Shown here: positions 1 to 12,800 of the stretch, in pieces
How the letters are laid out: each line of letters begins with the position of its first letter
Numbering within the stretch: position 1 is the stretch's first letter
From: Xestospongia muta
Taxonomy: Eukaryota > Porifera > Demospongiae > Haplosclerida > Petrosiidae
Length of the DNA: 64,000 nucleotides
Reading direction: 5' to 3'
Assembly (NCBI GenBank): GCA_963693285.1
Contig: OY848923.1
Location: forward strand, 3,110,038 to 3,174,037
The notes under the pieces: generated by a model
Told to the model about the DNA's origin: nothing
Database searches by the model: none
Seen by the model: only the letters and a program-made list of their open reading frames with translations
Position numbers and translations under genes: made by a program

Positions 1-1361
1 ATTGCAGATTGTTCCACTAAAGCAACAAATCCCTGATCTGGCCAGCCACCGTAAATGTCTGGATCATAATGTACAGGTTCAATTTTATTGGCTTTGAGAT
101 GTTTTTTACTGACTTGCATACCGATGCCAATTTCAGCAGAATGACTTCCATGTTTTCCATAATCTACAAAGTATATGACATTAAGAGCTGGGTAATCTTT
201 TTTTAATCTGGAAACAAGACTCCAGGTTTCTTCAAAGCATTTTCTAGAGAGTACTTTCTTGTACTTCCAGTCAAGCATTCCAAGCTTAGCAGTTCTCAAA
301 TGAACACCAATTATATCAGTATCATTTGATATGTCTCTATAGAATGCAGTGACATTTGTCATAACATCATCGTTTAGTGGAAAGGCATCTTCATATGAAT
401 TTGGTCGAACTAATGTGCTGTTTTCTGGAACCATTTGGCGAAATGTCTTCTTGGGATTCTTGCTGTATCCTCGCCATATAGTTGGTACTATTGTAAAGCT
501 TTTATTATAAAACCCACACTCTTTAGCTATTTCTTTTGGTGTTGTCACATGTCGTTGATCGATACAACATGCGTGACCAAGTTTAAAATGAGGTTGCTTG
601 CGTTCATCAGCTTTTATATTAAGGCTTTTTATTAACAGCTTACCAAATTTTTGAAATTCCTTCATGTGCAGACAGTTAATGAAATGACTGTTTTGAAAAG
701 CTGATTGTTTTGGTAATCGTCTACCATATGAATCAAAATTAAAATGTAATATGGTGATAGTCCTGTCAGCTTTGTCAATGAATTCTTCAAATGTAGCCAA
801 TGGAGGGAGCCCATACTTTCTACATAGTAGCTTTGAATTAAATAGTGTCATATTATAGATGGAATCTAGGGACTTTGCTGGTCCTTTGCGTAATATTGGT
901 GGCATACCATGTATTTTAGGCATATTTATGGTAGAGGGTAACCCCCAAAATTCTGCCAAACGAGTAAATGGTGCTACAGTTCGAGCACGCCACTCTCTTG
1001 AAAAGGTGACCATAGCACATAGGCTGTTTGTTGCCATTGTTAATTGTTCCCAATAACTGAGTGGAATTACAAATCTGTGTGATGAGATATTGTATCGGAT
1101 TAAAACTTGAGAACAACTATTGCCCAAAGATGTTGTCGCTTTGTTGAGGTGTCGAAGGGAAAGAGGTGTTTGGACCTCTACTGGTTTCAATAGTTTGAAA
1201 TTAGACGATAGATGTTGTATAATGATATTACTTTTTGTCTGATCAATAAAACCACGAGCATGTTCTCTTTTCGTAATCTCTACTAAACACAGTAAACTGA
1301 TAATAAGAAGTAAGGTCAATACAAAACATAATGGTAACTTGTAGCGCTTTAATCGTCTCAT
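1..1361 (-). CDS. Type II membrane glycosyltransferase-like protein (O-fucosyltransferase-like), 3' end cut by window edge
   Basis: An uninterrupted minus-strand frame begins at the ATG at 1361-1359 and stays open to base 1, about 453 codons with no stop, so the C-terminus lies outside the window. Residues about 8-27 form one hydrophobic helix after a basic start (MRRLKRYK), the layout of a Golgi type II enzyme. The lumenal part has NxT/S sequons, a WRG motif near residue 322 and a GVHLRT motif near residue 372. Animal O-fucosyltransferase-like proteins carry a related WRG and an H-x-R nucleotide-sugar motif, which is the basis of the call. The visible end reads YGGWPDQGFVALVEQ, also like that family. 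No introns are seen. The substrate cannot be told. The neighbouring MFS gene lies about 1 kb away on the same strand. A different GT family sharing the fold is possible. Confidence 0.6.
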   Translation of the reverse strand, partial: MRRLKRYKLPLCFVLTLLLIISLLCLVEITKREHARGFIDQTKSNIIIQHLSSNFKLLKPVEVQTPLSLRHLNKATTSLGNSCSQVLIRYNISSHRFVIPLSYWEQLTMATNSLCAMVTFSREWRARTVAPFTRLAEFWGLPSTINMPKIHGMPPILRKGPAKSLDSIYNMTLFNSKLLCRKYGLPPLATFEEFIDKADRTITILHFNFDSYGRRLPKQSAFQNSHFINCLHMKEFQKFGKLLIKSLNIKADERKQPHFKLGHACCIDQRHVTTPKEIAKECGFYNKSFTIVPTIWRGYSKNPKKTFRQMVPENSTLVRPNSYEDAFPLNDDVMTNVTAFYRDISNDTDIIGVHLRTAKLGMLDWKYKKVLSRKCFEETWSLVSRLKKDYPALNVIYFVDYGKHGSHSAEIGIGMQVSKKHLKANKIEPVHYDPDIYGGWPDQGFVALVEQSA

Positions 1362-2363
1362 CTGATGACCAGGTACTTGTCAATATCTCCACTCATACAC
1401 TGACCTTACTAGAAACCACACCCATACCTCGTGTCAGCCCCACCTAGATTTCTATAGAGCTTGGGGAGTGGCTCGCTACAGCATAAACTAATTACGCATC
1501 CCGGGGATTGTCTCGCGCAGTTACAAATGTAACCTTTAGCATTTCCTGCATAATTCAGTATACTTAGCTTCTGATTTAGTCTTTGAGTTTAATGACATTG
1601 ATTATTTCACATGCTCTAGACGTCTTATACACATCTCTTGTTTTGAATATGTCTGTTTTTTTCCTTTCCGGACGTTTTTTGCATCTCTAAACATCGAGTA
1701 AACATTTTAGCTGTGAAGACGTAACTACTGATCACGTGTTTTTGTATACTGTGGTTTATTAAGAACTAAAGTGAGATTTTGGTACACCATTCAAGGTTCT
1801 CGGCATTAATTTTCAATAAAATTTACGTAGTGTCTATTCGTCCGGCAGTAAATGTATACTTTGTTGTATAAAGGTTTAGGGGGTGGGGATCAGTTTAATA
1901 CACAACAAAGTATACATTTCCTGCCAGACGAATAGACACTGCCTAAAATTTATATGGCATCTAAGTACAAGTCTAAATGGTTATATTCGTTCAAACGCAC
2001 TTTTCTATAACATGTCCTTTGTCTAGTACATTTTGTTAGGAATATGTGGATATGCTGGTTTTGCCCCACAGTGATAGGTTAGATGTATATAGTAACAAAT
2101 GTGACTGTAATTTTATTCTTTAGCCTATCCACGATCAAGCTAACTTTAGCAATTGTAGTATACTTTTTGTATACCTAGCTCCTAACTTAGTCTTTGATCT
2201 TATTCACCTTCACACTGCTCTCAATTTTGTAAACATCTTTTAATTTTTGTAAATGTATCTTTATTCTCCTTTCTTCAAGTTTATTGCATTGCTAAAATTG
2301 AGTAAAAATTTTAACTATGAGTATCACTGAAATATTACTAATACCATGCAAGTAATGAAACAT
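1362..2363. other. Intergenic region with a foldback element
   Basis: About 1 kb separates the glycosyltransferase start from the MFS transporter stop. It should contain the promoter of the former and the 3' end of the latter. The only clear structure is the inverted repeat at 1817-1953. No convincing ORF is present. Confidence 0.6.
1817..1953. repeat. Foldback (MITE-like) inverted repeat
   Basis: Two arms of about 54 bases, 1817-1870 and 1899-1953, are nearly perfect reverse complements separated by about 28 bases that include a G-rich stretch. The shared core contains GTGTCTATTCG and TGTATACTTTGTTGT. This is the form of a small non-autonomous DNA transposon or foldback element. No second copy was noticed in the window. 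Confidence 0.8.
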
Positions 2364-3797
2364 TTAATTTACAAGTTTTTCATTCTCACTCTCTGTTTGT
2401 TTTTGTCTAATCCATGAGCCTGACTTGTTCATCCTCTGCTGTTCATTAGAGCTAAAATCTACCACTACCAGATAGATTGTTAGTAGTAATCCAATATAGA
2501 CAATGAGTGAATAAAACAACTCTGATATCATGTAGCCAGCATTGTCAATTAAAAAGCCAATAAAAACAGTCAATAGAGACATGCCTAAATTATGAAAACA
2601 TATAGTAATTCCATATGCAGTAGCAATTTGTTCTTTAGGAATTACATAAGCAGGAAGAGCCCAAACAGAAGCACCAAGAATAGAATACGACAGAGAACCG
2701 ATGAGGCCAATTATATATGGTAAGTAGAATGATTGAGGTGAACTGGTTATGAATGTTACATGAGTTATCAGAGCTAGACTAACACCTCCTACACACCAAA
2801 AAACTTTGAATCCAATGCCATCAACCAATATTCCTAATAGTGGTATACATATAGTAACACCTGCAAATACTATAGCATTAGCTATGCTGGCTTCAGTTAT
2901 TGATAGGCCATATTTTTGCATAAAAAAATTTTGAGCAATGCTAGCAAAAGAGAAGATGACAGGAAAGTAGAGAAAAATTATTCCTACTACTAACCAAAAA
3001 CTCCCAGAAAAATTCTTGATATCTTTAAAATTTATTCGTTTAGTTTCTTTCTTGTTGTCTTCTAAGAGAGTCTCTCGTTTTTTGTCAAGTAAGAAAACAA
3101 TGAAAGAAAATATTGAGCTGATTAATAAAAGTCCAAACCCTACTCCAAATGTAACACTCAAACGATACCTGAATATTGATATAAAATCAAAACTTTGATA
3201 CAGTAGATGATTTACACCCAGTGCTAATGCACCACCTAAGCGTCCACAGCTAACTTGAAGACTCAATGCAAAACTGAGATTATTGTCTTTAAACCAGATA
3301 GCAGCAAATGATTTATGCAAAACTTTAACCATTTCATTGCCAATTCCAACAAAGAATCTCCCGACTAACATTATCCAATATATGCCTGAGAATGCTCCAA
3401 GACTCAACACTAATTGACCAAGAGTGGATGTAAGAACAAACAGAACATAACCCAGCCTTAGACCCAGAACTTTATCAACAAAGACACCGCCCACAAAACA
3501 CATGATAATATTGGGCCAGGAATAGACAGAGAACAGTAAACCATATTGTGCAGTATCAACTTGCATCACTTTGATAATAGTGTGTTCCAATCCACTAGTG
3601 AACTCCGTAATATAAAAGTTGACAAAATGTACGAAGCATACTAGTAACAGACATACGTAAATATAGAACCGACTCTGTTGAGGATTGTAACAGGTAGATG
3701 ACTTCAATTTGTTCGCTTTTAATGGCGTCGATAAAGGGACGAGCTCAGTCTCTAAAGAAGAATTTGTGAGAGCCATCAACTGCAGAACGTGATCCAA
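2364..3797 (-). CDS. MFS transporter, MFSD1-like
   Basis: A 477-residue single-exon frame with about 12 hydrophobic segments. The N-terminal 43 residues are cytosolic; helix 1 spans about residues 44-64. A YSWPN motif at 92-96, the loop GGVFVDKVLGLRLG (about 103-116) and GRFFVGIGNE at 146-155 match the conserved elements of the MFSD1 branch of the major facilitator superfamily. A charged central loop (DKKRETLLEDNKKETK) divides the two six-helix halves, as is usual. MFSD1 is a lysosomal dipeptide uniporter in vertebrates; here substrate and membrane are inferred only. A classical acidic dileucine signal is not obvious at the N-terminus. Two start codons are close together (M1 and M8). The family call is firm; the subfamily call is less so. 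Confidence 0.8.
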   Translation of the reverse strand: MDHVLQLMALTNSSLETELVPLSTPLKANKLKSSTCYNPQQSRFYIYVCLLLVCFVHFVNFYITEFTSGLEHTIIKVMQVDTAQYGLLFSVYSWPNIIMCFVGGVFVDKVLGLRLGYVLFVLTSTLGQLVLSLGAFSGIYWIMLVGRFFVGIGNEMVKVLHKSFAAIWFKDNNLSFALSLQVSCGRLGGALALGVNHLLYQSFDFISIFRYRLSVTFGVGFGLLLISSIFSFIVFLLDKKRETLLEDNKKETKRINFKDIKNFSGSFWLVVGIIFLYFPVIFSFASIAQNFFMQKYGLSITEASIANAIVFAGVTICIPLLGILVDGIGFKVFWCVGGVSLALITHVTFITSSPQSFYLPYIIGLIGSLSYSILGASVWALPAYVIPKEQIATAYGITICFHNLGMSLLTVFIGFLIDNAGYMISELFYSLIVYIGLLLTIYLVVVDFSSNEQQRMNKSGSWIRQKQTESENEKLVN

Positions 3798-4523
3798 ATT
3801 TAAACCTCTCTTTTACATTCGTTTATGTGAGTGTAAATTGCACGTGACAGACACACCACGTTGTGAATGTCATGGTTGCTATTGAACTTATCTGGACCAC
3901 TCGAGGATTAAACGACTAAAGGAGTTGTTATGTAGTTGGATAGAAGGAACAAAGATAATAAATAAAATTGTTTAGGTAAGGATTTTTATTTTTATAACAC
4001 AACAACAAAGAGACATTATATTTTATTTTAACAATATTAAACGAACACAATAAGACATTTATTTTTAAACCAGCAGACAGCTTTAGTGTTATTCTGAGTA
4101 TTATAGAATTGGCAAATTTAGGTATCATGTATTGTATTTACTGATGGAATAGTACATGTAATGTGATTTGATAGTAGACAGAAATCACACAGTATAAACA
4201 GCCTCTGCCAAAAATTTACATTTTAAACTTTCATCAACCCTCACAGTTGTCATTTGGTGACACTTGCCTTTTAACTGATAAAGATTTTTTAGATTTATAT
4301 TGTGCAATAGCTTTTATGATGTGATTGCTAGTTGAAGGTGTTTATTACCAGTAGATATAGCATCAAGGTCTTGTTTTGTACCATCACATAAGTCATTAAG
4401 TTTCTTTAAATAGTGTTCATCTGTTAAGTCTAGTACTTTCATGTTGGCCTATTTTAGAAAATTATGTAATAACATTTATAATAATAACATGTATTTTTAT
4501 TTGTTAAGTTCTGACCAATTATC

Positions 4524-4616
4524 TATGGAAGTCGAGAATGGACATTCCAATTCTTGTTTCCTATTTTAATCAAATGGGATTATACAAAGTTGGAATGTCT
4601 GTCCTCGGCTTCCATA
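4524..4616. repeat. Short palindromic element with GGAAGCCGAGGAC arms
   Basis: Left arm 4524-4553 and right arm 4590-4616 are imperfect reverse complements around a roughly 36-base spacer. The arm motif, in the form GGAAGCCGAGGACGGACATT with variations, recurs as single arms at 4841-4870 and at 34940-34966. A dispersed arm in three places suggests a small mobile or foldback family. Confidence 0.65.
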
Positions 4617-6094
4617 AATAACAGTCATACATTATACAACCAAAATCAGAAATCCAACCCAACTGGAAACATCTCGCTGTCACTTAATTCTAAGAGATAA
4701 CTCATGGTTTTATTAAGTAACAAGAAAAGCCTAGATGATGTTGCAAGTGGAAATAATGGAATAAGTAATATGAAATTATAAGTTATCAAGGTAGTTAATT
4801 TGAATTTTTAATATAATGCAAAGATGCGCCGAAGAAATAAGAATTGAAATGTCCGTCCTCAGCTTCTGTATAAGTGTTCATTATCAAACTTGATATTTAA
4901 CACTCCTCACAAACATTATGGTCCTCTGTCATCAATTTACACAAATTCATGAAAGCTTGATGACTAAGTAAACAATGTAGCACACTGCTGACATATACAA
5001 TCATTAGGTACATTTGTAAATCCCGTAGGTTAAATGCCTTGAAGGGTTAAAAATTTGGATAAATGTAGCTAATAGTTTGTCTTCTCTCCCATTTTCCTAG
5101 CCCAGTTACTCTAAAGAAAGGAGCTAGTTCCAAAGAAATATGACTTGGATATCACAATCAGGCTGACATGTGCCTTTGTAATAAGAATGGAGCAGCTTAC
5201 AAAAGAGACCACCCCATAACAAAAATTTCTGAACATTTTCAACCATTACAATGGCCATATCAATTGACTATTCTCCTCTTACAATGTTATATTTATCTTG
5301 TGTCCTATTACTATATTGAGTGTATAACATATTTTTCTGTGCATTGGTAATGAACTAATTGTTGTGGTTACACGTCTTTTGACTACTGAGACTACAACCA
5401 CAAAGTACCATGTAGTTAGTTACATTTTGTAATTATGAGCAAACTATGTTAGATACAATTTGCATCACAAGAACTACAACCAGTACCACCCACACTGATA
5501 CATCTTTCTATATAAATAGCACACATTGTAAATTCAGTCTAAACTAAACTGTACATCAAGTTAATTCTGTTAATGTGCTTTCTGCTGTGCTTGCCTCTTC
5601 CCTTCCTGAATCTGTGTGTAGTAGAGACAAAAATATTGGATCAGGGTCTCAAGGTCCACATTCCAAATATAAATTGGAGTATCATTGTGACTAGTGGCCA
5701 CTGTGTTTATCTTCATGGAGCATATCAGAAAACATTGTAACATTTCCTGGACACACAGATGTCGTAGTGAAAAAAAACAGACTTATGTTAGGATAGAACA
5801 GTATACAAGCTCTTCACTGATCAAATGATCATTGTGTTGTTGATATGATAGTTTAAAACATTAACTTGTAAAAGTGTCAAAACATGTTGAAAATGACAAT
5901 AAGTAAATCACATGTAGTCAATGAATGTTGTAATATGTCATGAAATGAGGTAATACATTGGAGAAACTGATACTTCCTTTAATATCTTCATTGTATAGTC
6001 CAATAAACAGTAGACATATAGAATTGTAGTTACTTATTAGTCCAGAACAGTAACTGAGAGTAAACTTGTCTCATAGAACCACTGTATAAGATAA

Positions 6095-6450
6095 TAGATA
6101 GATGAATGACTAAATGGATGATGAGTATGGACAGATGGACAGACAAATGGATAGATTAACAAATTAATGAATGGACTTGAATGATAAAAGAGTGGAACAA
6201 GGATTCATCTGTCCATTAATCCACTCATTTATCTATCATCTCATAAAATATATCCATACATGTATGTTTTATCCATTACAAGATGCTATATGGATGAATA
6301 GACAGATGGATGGATGTGTAGATAGATGAATGAATCCAATGGATGAATGGAGAGAAGATGTTACATAGATGAATCAAGACATCTACCTGATCCATTAAAC
6401 CATTTATCCATCAATTTAATATTATTTATCTATTCATTTATTTGTCTATC
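6095..6450. repeat. Degenerate ATGG/GATA tetranucleotide repeat in opposing orientations
   Basis: The stretch is dominated by GATGGATAGATGAATG-like runs, interrupted near 6209-6240 and 6395-6445 by the complementary CATCCATTTATCTATC-like runs. It is therefore both low complexity and self-complementary. It has no coding content. Confidence 0.75.
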
Positions 6451-8408
6451 AATATTATACATTGTAGTCATCAAATTATTGATTAACAAATTAGGCCTTT
6501 ATTAACCATAATAATAGATACATTAATGACAGATAATTGATATATAGATTAAAGGAGAGAGAATTTATTAAAGAGACATCCATATTATGTACATGTATGT
6601 GTGTTAACTAACTCATCATATATCATCATTGGTTTACTATTGTGATCTGGTATATCTGCTTCTCTCAGATACTTCAGAACAAACTGTACAAACTTATCAA
6701 CATAAGGAACATATTTAGTTTATCAGTCTTGGAGTTGCTTTAATGACATATGCACGATAATAAATTTTACACTTGACGTTGTATAACAGCAACAATATCC
6801 AAATAGTTGGTTTCCTCCAATCATCCATTACTATCTCAACAGTAACACAATGACTGTAAGCCTTTGACTATCAAAACACTTGCATTTTAACAAAAAAAAT
6901 AAAAATATTTTCTAAAAATGAAATAAATGTAGTAATGGATATAATCACTCCAATATAAACAATGTAAAAAAGATATTTAAGATGCACTGTGTTAAAAACA
7001 GGTTATGGTAACTGTTTTAATATCACATAATTGCACATAACTTTCTTTCTGGGTACTCAAAATAATCTGAATGTGTCTTGTCCAAAAATACATTTTGAGT
7101 TAGAACAAAACTTGATCTGTCTAAATCAACAAAAGTACAAGACCCTGAAGTTATCATATAAGTTTAACAGCTCCACATAATGCTTTTAGTTCATTATTTG
7201 TTTTATGTTCAAGTCTCATGAATTTATATTTCTATGAAAGGTTTCTATCAAAGAACTTCCTTTCTTCTTCCAAATAATCCATACACTGCTATAGTCAGTC
7301 AATATGACATAATAAGCTTTGTATCTAATCATTCAGTTTTCTATATATAGGAGGAAAGAATATATAGTGTTTATATTGAAATTGTACTGTACAGCGTTTC
7401 ATGTAGAGATTTTAATATGGATTTGTCTGTTAATATTATAATTATAGAAATGTTCCTGATTATGAGTTACCAGTTATGAGATTATGTGTTATCAGTAGTT
7501 ACCACTGATATATCAGTGACTCCATGTCCAGGTAATACTACTGTAATATTCACTGTGACAAAGTGAATGTCAAGACTAAGTTAATTCATGTACATTTGAT
7601 GCAATAATTATAGAAAGTATCAACTATATTAAGAGTAATGCTGATATTTTGTATGTTAATACTATTAGCAATAATTGATGCTAGAATTGTATGCATGAGT
7701 AATGATATTTTTCTTTTGTTCATTGATATTTTTCAATCAATTTTCAATATTCACAATGAGTGCATTTCTATAATTTATTACTTATTTAATGATTGTAGCT
7801 GTGTGAAAGTCCATGTTATTTGATTATGTGTTTATATGATATTTACTGTGTAAATGTGTTAAATTATTAATAACCAGCTCATTGAGTTAGTTTTCTTTGA
7901 GTGTCTGAATTCCTTTTTGTTTTATTTTAAGACTGTCTTATAGATACATAGATATATATATTTTTGGCTGTGTTTTTTGAAGAAAGTCTCTTGACTAACT
8001 TTATTTGGTCTGTTACAAGCTGGTACTAGACTACTATTAATAATTATTAATAACTGGTTAAGGACTACTGAAGTTATTATTTCATTCAAAATCATCTATC
8101 TGTTGTCGTTTGTTCTCTTTAGTGCATTCTGTATGCTTAAAATACATTCATTATACATATAGTCTAAGTGTATTGGTTAATGATGTATTTAATATAATAA
8201 TAATATTGGAGTTCATATTTAATAAACAACATTGCTCTTAGTGACACTAATATATGTAATAATGATAATAGTGATAATTTTCTAGTACTTTATTAAATAA
8301 AATATTGATTTGGATAATATCAGTGTACACTACCAGTGTGTAAGGAACAAGGAACTAGCCTGTAGCTACATAAAATGTACATATAACTCTCTTTGTTAGT
8401 ATATGCGC

Positions 8409-9720
8409 CTATTTAATAGACATTGTTAATCTTACAGTCCAGTCAAGTTATTTTTTTACTTCTAACTAATGGCTGTCTTTCAGTTTTTTACATTGTGTTT
8501 TTCGCCATAGCTTTATTTTAAGAAATGATGTCATTATGATGTCATAATAATTCATTGCCTCTTGATGTCTTCACAAGCTATAGCAGTTTAACTGTGAGTG
8601 CGTAATTTAACGATTCCTTTCTGTAATTTTAAACTTAGAAATTGAATATAATCTTTATAAGTGCGTCTAGTAAATATCTTTTCTTTCGCTAATTGTGACA
8701 GTTAATGGTGGCAGTAGGGAGATAATAGTTTCATAATAGCCCTCTAGTGTACCACAAACATAATTACCATTATGATTATAATTTATATTGGAGCTAACAG
8801 ATTGATGTTGCTTTAAATGATATTGTTAGATATATGTCTTTCAAATTAAGACTTATTCTTATATCAAGAAAATCACAACTGTTCAGGATACATACTGCCA
8901 ACATAATCACTTGAAATGAAATCAAATATACATTAGATACAGTTGATAGTCAACTAAATAAAACTGTTATGTTTGTCACAATGAAGGCTATCAATTTCTA
9001 TTGGTCTAGCTATGATGTGTTTTTAGATCATTTTAAACTGAATGGTTGTTTTCATCCAATTAATTTGTTGCTTTATGATTATATTTTTAAATAGAAAACT
9101 TGATACTTATCACATAGCTAGTTGTTAAGATAATATCAATGAGAGCAAGCAAAATTTAATACAATATCACTGTAAAATTAATTGGTTGATTTAACTAATA
9201 CATGGTTAAAGACCTTGTATATGTAAAATGTAAGTATAACACTATTTTGATTACTAGCTGATATATTGTGAAATTAATGTTTTGTAGCTACATAAACAGT
9301 AGTACATTAGTAATGAAAACAGTATTATACTTAATTTTTTGACAAAATAACTTTACGATTGCCTGTGTAACCAAATTATGGTTAAATCAACCATCATTTT
9401 TTATAGCAACTAACCTAATATATATGATGTTTATATTATGTGTGTAATAACACTATATAGACAATTTACATACCCAGTTAATGTCATACATCATATTATA
9501 CTCTTACCAAATCACTAAATTACCTCAATATAAAGTTTGAGGTAAAGAACTGTGACCTTAACTCTGACTAAATGACAAAATGTAACCAATACATATACAG
9601 ATGTGAGTAATGTTGTTATATATATCATTTCTCTATAATGACAATTTTTATAGTACTAGAGTAGTGGAGTGAAACGTCATACTAGTAATTATTTTAATGT
9701 AAACTTTACTACCTATAGTT
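8409..9720. other. 5' flank of the giant receptor gene
   Basis: About 1.3 kb upstream of the start codon with no gene of its own. Most of it (8409-9506) is conserved in copy B at 41018-42115, including the palindromic ATGGTTAAATCAACCAT near 9380, so the promoter was duplicated with the gene. The segment just upstream of the ATG is among the sequence deleted from copy B. No TATA box or defined regulator site can be claimed. Confidence 0.5.
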
Positions 9721-9817
9721 ATGATGATACAACAACAGTCAGCTGGACTATTGATAGTCATGATTATAACACTAGGAGAGGCTGCATTTGGTACTCTACC
9801 TCCTCGACCTACTACTG
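9721..9817 (+). other. Exon 1: start codon and signal peptide of the giant receptor
   Basis: ATG at 9721 opens a 32-codon exon whose product begins MMIQQQSAGLLIVMIITLGE, a short polar start and then a hydrophobic core, typical of a secretory signal. The exon ends at 9817 before a GTACAG donor and a 44-base intron ending TATATAG at 9861. The split codon (G|GT) gives the same phase as all later exons. An overlapping longer frame from 9669 lacks a signal and reads through the intron, so 9721 is preferred. This exon is absent from copy B. Confidence 0.7.
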
Positions 9818-12800
9818 GTACAGTATATACAATATTATATTATCATTATTGCACTATATAGGTGTGAGACTTTATCTAAGTTATGAAAATAGAGTAATAC
9901 CTAACTACTTTATGGTGAGAGCCAGTCAGTTCTTTGATATTGATCAAAATGGTGATGGTCAAAATGATGGTATATGGTGTCAGAGTGCTCTTAATGAGAG
10001 TATGATAGGTGTCTGGTACTTACCTAATGGATCACCAGTACCTACACAAAGGAGACCTACTCCATTAGAATCATATAATACTAATGTCACTGGTCAAGTG
10101 GGTCTACTTAGACGTGGTGGGCTAGCTTCAGTTGAGGGATTGTACTCTTGTATTATTCCTAATGTAGAGGGAGTAAATCAGACACTGTATGTAGCTGCAT
10201 ATAGAGTTGCTACTTTTAGCAAGATCAGTAAGTTGTACCTACTTGCAATACACATAGAATTTAGTAACAAGCAAGAAGTCATTGCTTCACATGAAAGAAA
10301 TTCAGTTAGTGTTTTTATTAAAAGAAATGTACAATGTACAATATAAACAAAATCACAATACATAGTATATTTGTTATAGTGGATGATTAAATTATCTGTA
10401 ATTTACAAATGCATTATATCTGTAGCTTTTTAATAGCAAATTTATGTTCTACTATGATTAACAGTATTTGTACATTATATACCATATAGGTGGTCCTAGG
10501 ATGGATAATGACAAAAAAAGTGAATTTAGTCTACTCTCTACAAGAGATACCAATCCTCCAGTGTTCACTCTCTACTTTAGTGTCATAGACACACCTCCTA
10601 CAACAGTTACATGTTCTGTGAATGACAATACATTCAAAATTACTGAGGAAGATTTAAATCGTGTACCTGATATATCTACTGATCCTATTAGAGTAGAAGT
10701 GATTGCAACTCTAAGGAAAAGAGAAGCTGGTGAATATACTTGTACTGTAAGAACAGATTCATCAATAAAATCATTTCCTACTGCTACTAGTCCTGGTATA
10801 AATATTAGTGGTAAGGTACAAACTTTAATGTCATTATAATAATATAATTGTAATCACTAGTAACTGATACACCTGCTGACTTAAATTCTACTAGAACTGG
10901 TCTAACATCAGCTCTACTTATCTGGTCACCTCCAATTAATAATACTCCAACAGTATTAGGTTATGAGGTGTTCCTTGATATATCTAATGATACAAGAGTT
11001 AGTATGGAGACAAATACTACAAAACTAAATATAACTTCACTACAACCTGATGTAAATTACACTGTATTGGTTGTAGCCTATGGAGGAAACCTACCTAGTG
11101 AACATATTAATACTACAATATCTCAAGGTAACCTCACTTGTTATATTCACTCACATTGAAATTTATATGTTTCTTTAATCAGTTGTGTCTGCTGAGATAG
11201 CTGGTCCCAATACTCCATTGTCATATGGTTCCAATTTTAAAATAAAATGTACAGCTTTTTTATCTGTTGAACTTAATGAAGTAATGGTACAAGTGATGTG
11301 GAGTGATCCATATTTACAAGTTATTAATATGACTACTGGGGACATTCCAGTTGGTAGTGGATTGGTTACCAAAATGTTTATGAATACTAATACTTACTCA
11401 CTGGATTTGAACTTTAATAATCTTCAAGCTTCTCAAGTTGGAAGATATGTATGTCGTTCAACATTTAATGAATGGGACAGTGAGCCATTTATGCTAGCAA
11501 GACATTTTATTGTGTCTACACAAGGTTAGTATGAAGTTTCAGATCTTTTTAATATTTAGTATATGTTATATTATAGTTCCAGACCCAATTGTTAGTGCTC
11601 TTGTTACTCCTAAATTTGAACTAAATAATCGTAACTTTGAGAGTGGTATGGTTTCTCTGGTTTGTCTTGTTATCATAACATCACTTGATGTAGACACAAA
11701 TGTTAATATTACATGGTTTGGACCAAATGGAGTAGTAGTTTGTGACAATGTTTATTATATTATTGATAGTGGTCAGCTAAGTAGTACAATATATAAAAGT
11801 AGCTTAAATATCAATGATCTATCATTAACTAGAGACAATGGAACACAGTATTACTGTAGAGCTCAACTTGGAGCAAATGATAGTTTTGTCGTCTCTTCAT
11901 TTGTAATTCCTTCAGAAGCAACATCTGAAAATGTTACTGTTATAGTTGAAGGTACATGTGTCATACTATTAAATACTGTCACTTACATTTCATCTCTTGT
12001 AGCTATATCTTCACCTTCAGTGATAATATATGATATAGGAATACCAATTGTGAATACAACCTTTAATTTAACCTGTAATGCTACAGAACCAGACAATCTA
12101 GTAGGATTGGCTATCATTGAAGTTGTATGGCTGTATAATGAAACCATCAGAAATAATGTGACACTGATTTATAATGGAGACAACTCTGCTACTTTGACAT
12201 TTTTTCCTGTGAGTCAGGATCAAGAGGGGCTATATACTTGTATAGCTACCATCAGTATACCTGGTATACCTCTACAAAGAAATACTAGCAGAGATTATAC
12301 CTTCAGTACACCACTTGGTAAGATGTGATGGAAATAATTATAGTAGCAATATCTTTGTTGTACTTATATAGGTAATCCTATTGTTAGTATTAGTACATCT
12401 GAAACTAATATTGCTGGTAATATGTATGGCCTGTTATGTTCTGTGAGTGTGGTATTTGGTATACCAGATATCACTTGGTTTTATAGTAATGGGACAAAAT
12501 TACTAAATGGCTCTGGAATCACTCAGACTTTAACTATGATTTCTGACACTAAGCAAACTTATGGACTCCAGTTTAATCCTTTGATATATACACATGGTGG
12601 TGAATACACTTGTGTAGCCAATCTTACTGTAATACGTGATTATAACACATTTATTGGAGTTAGCAATGTAACAATAACTGTTTATATCAAAAGTAAGTTT
12701 AATACTATAACAAAAATTAAATTTTGTTCACTGTGTTTCTTCACTAGTACCAACTCCAACTGTCTCTATAACTCCTGGTAGTTCACTTATGTTCACTCGT

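Larger units (their letters stand above)
3798..8408. other. Long gene-poor AT-rich intergenic region
   Basis: About 4.6 kb without a supportable gene. The few open frames (for example 3928-4128, 5168-5350, 7638-7823) are short, low in complexity and show no domain, codon bias or splice-linked continuation. The region contains the foldback at 4524-4616, a related half-copy at 4841-4870, and degenerate tetranucleotide repeats at 6095-6450. Confidence 0.6.

Noticed and set aside
435..1116. Plus-strand and overlapping short frames inside 435-1116
   Set aside because: They lie antisense to, or out of frame with, the long open glycosyltransferase-like frame that runs from 1361 to the window edge.
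9669..10346. The 225-codon frame from 9669 as the receptor start
   Set aside because: It reads through the 44-base intron in a frame with no signal peptide; the ATG at 9721 gives a secretory signal and the right splice phase.
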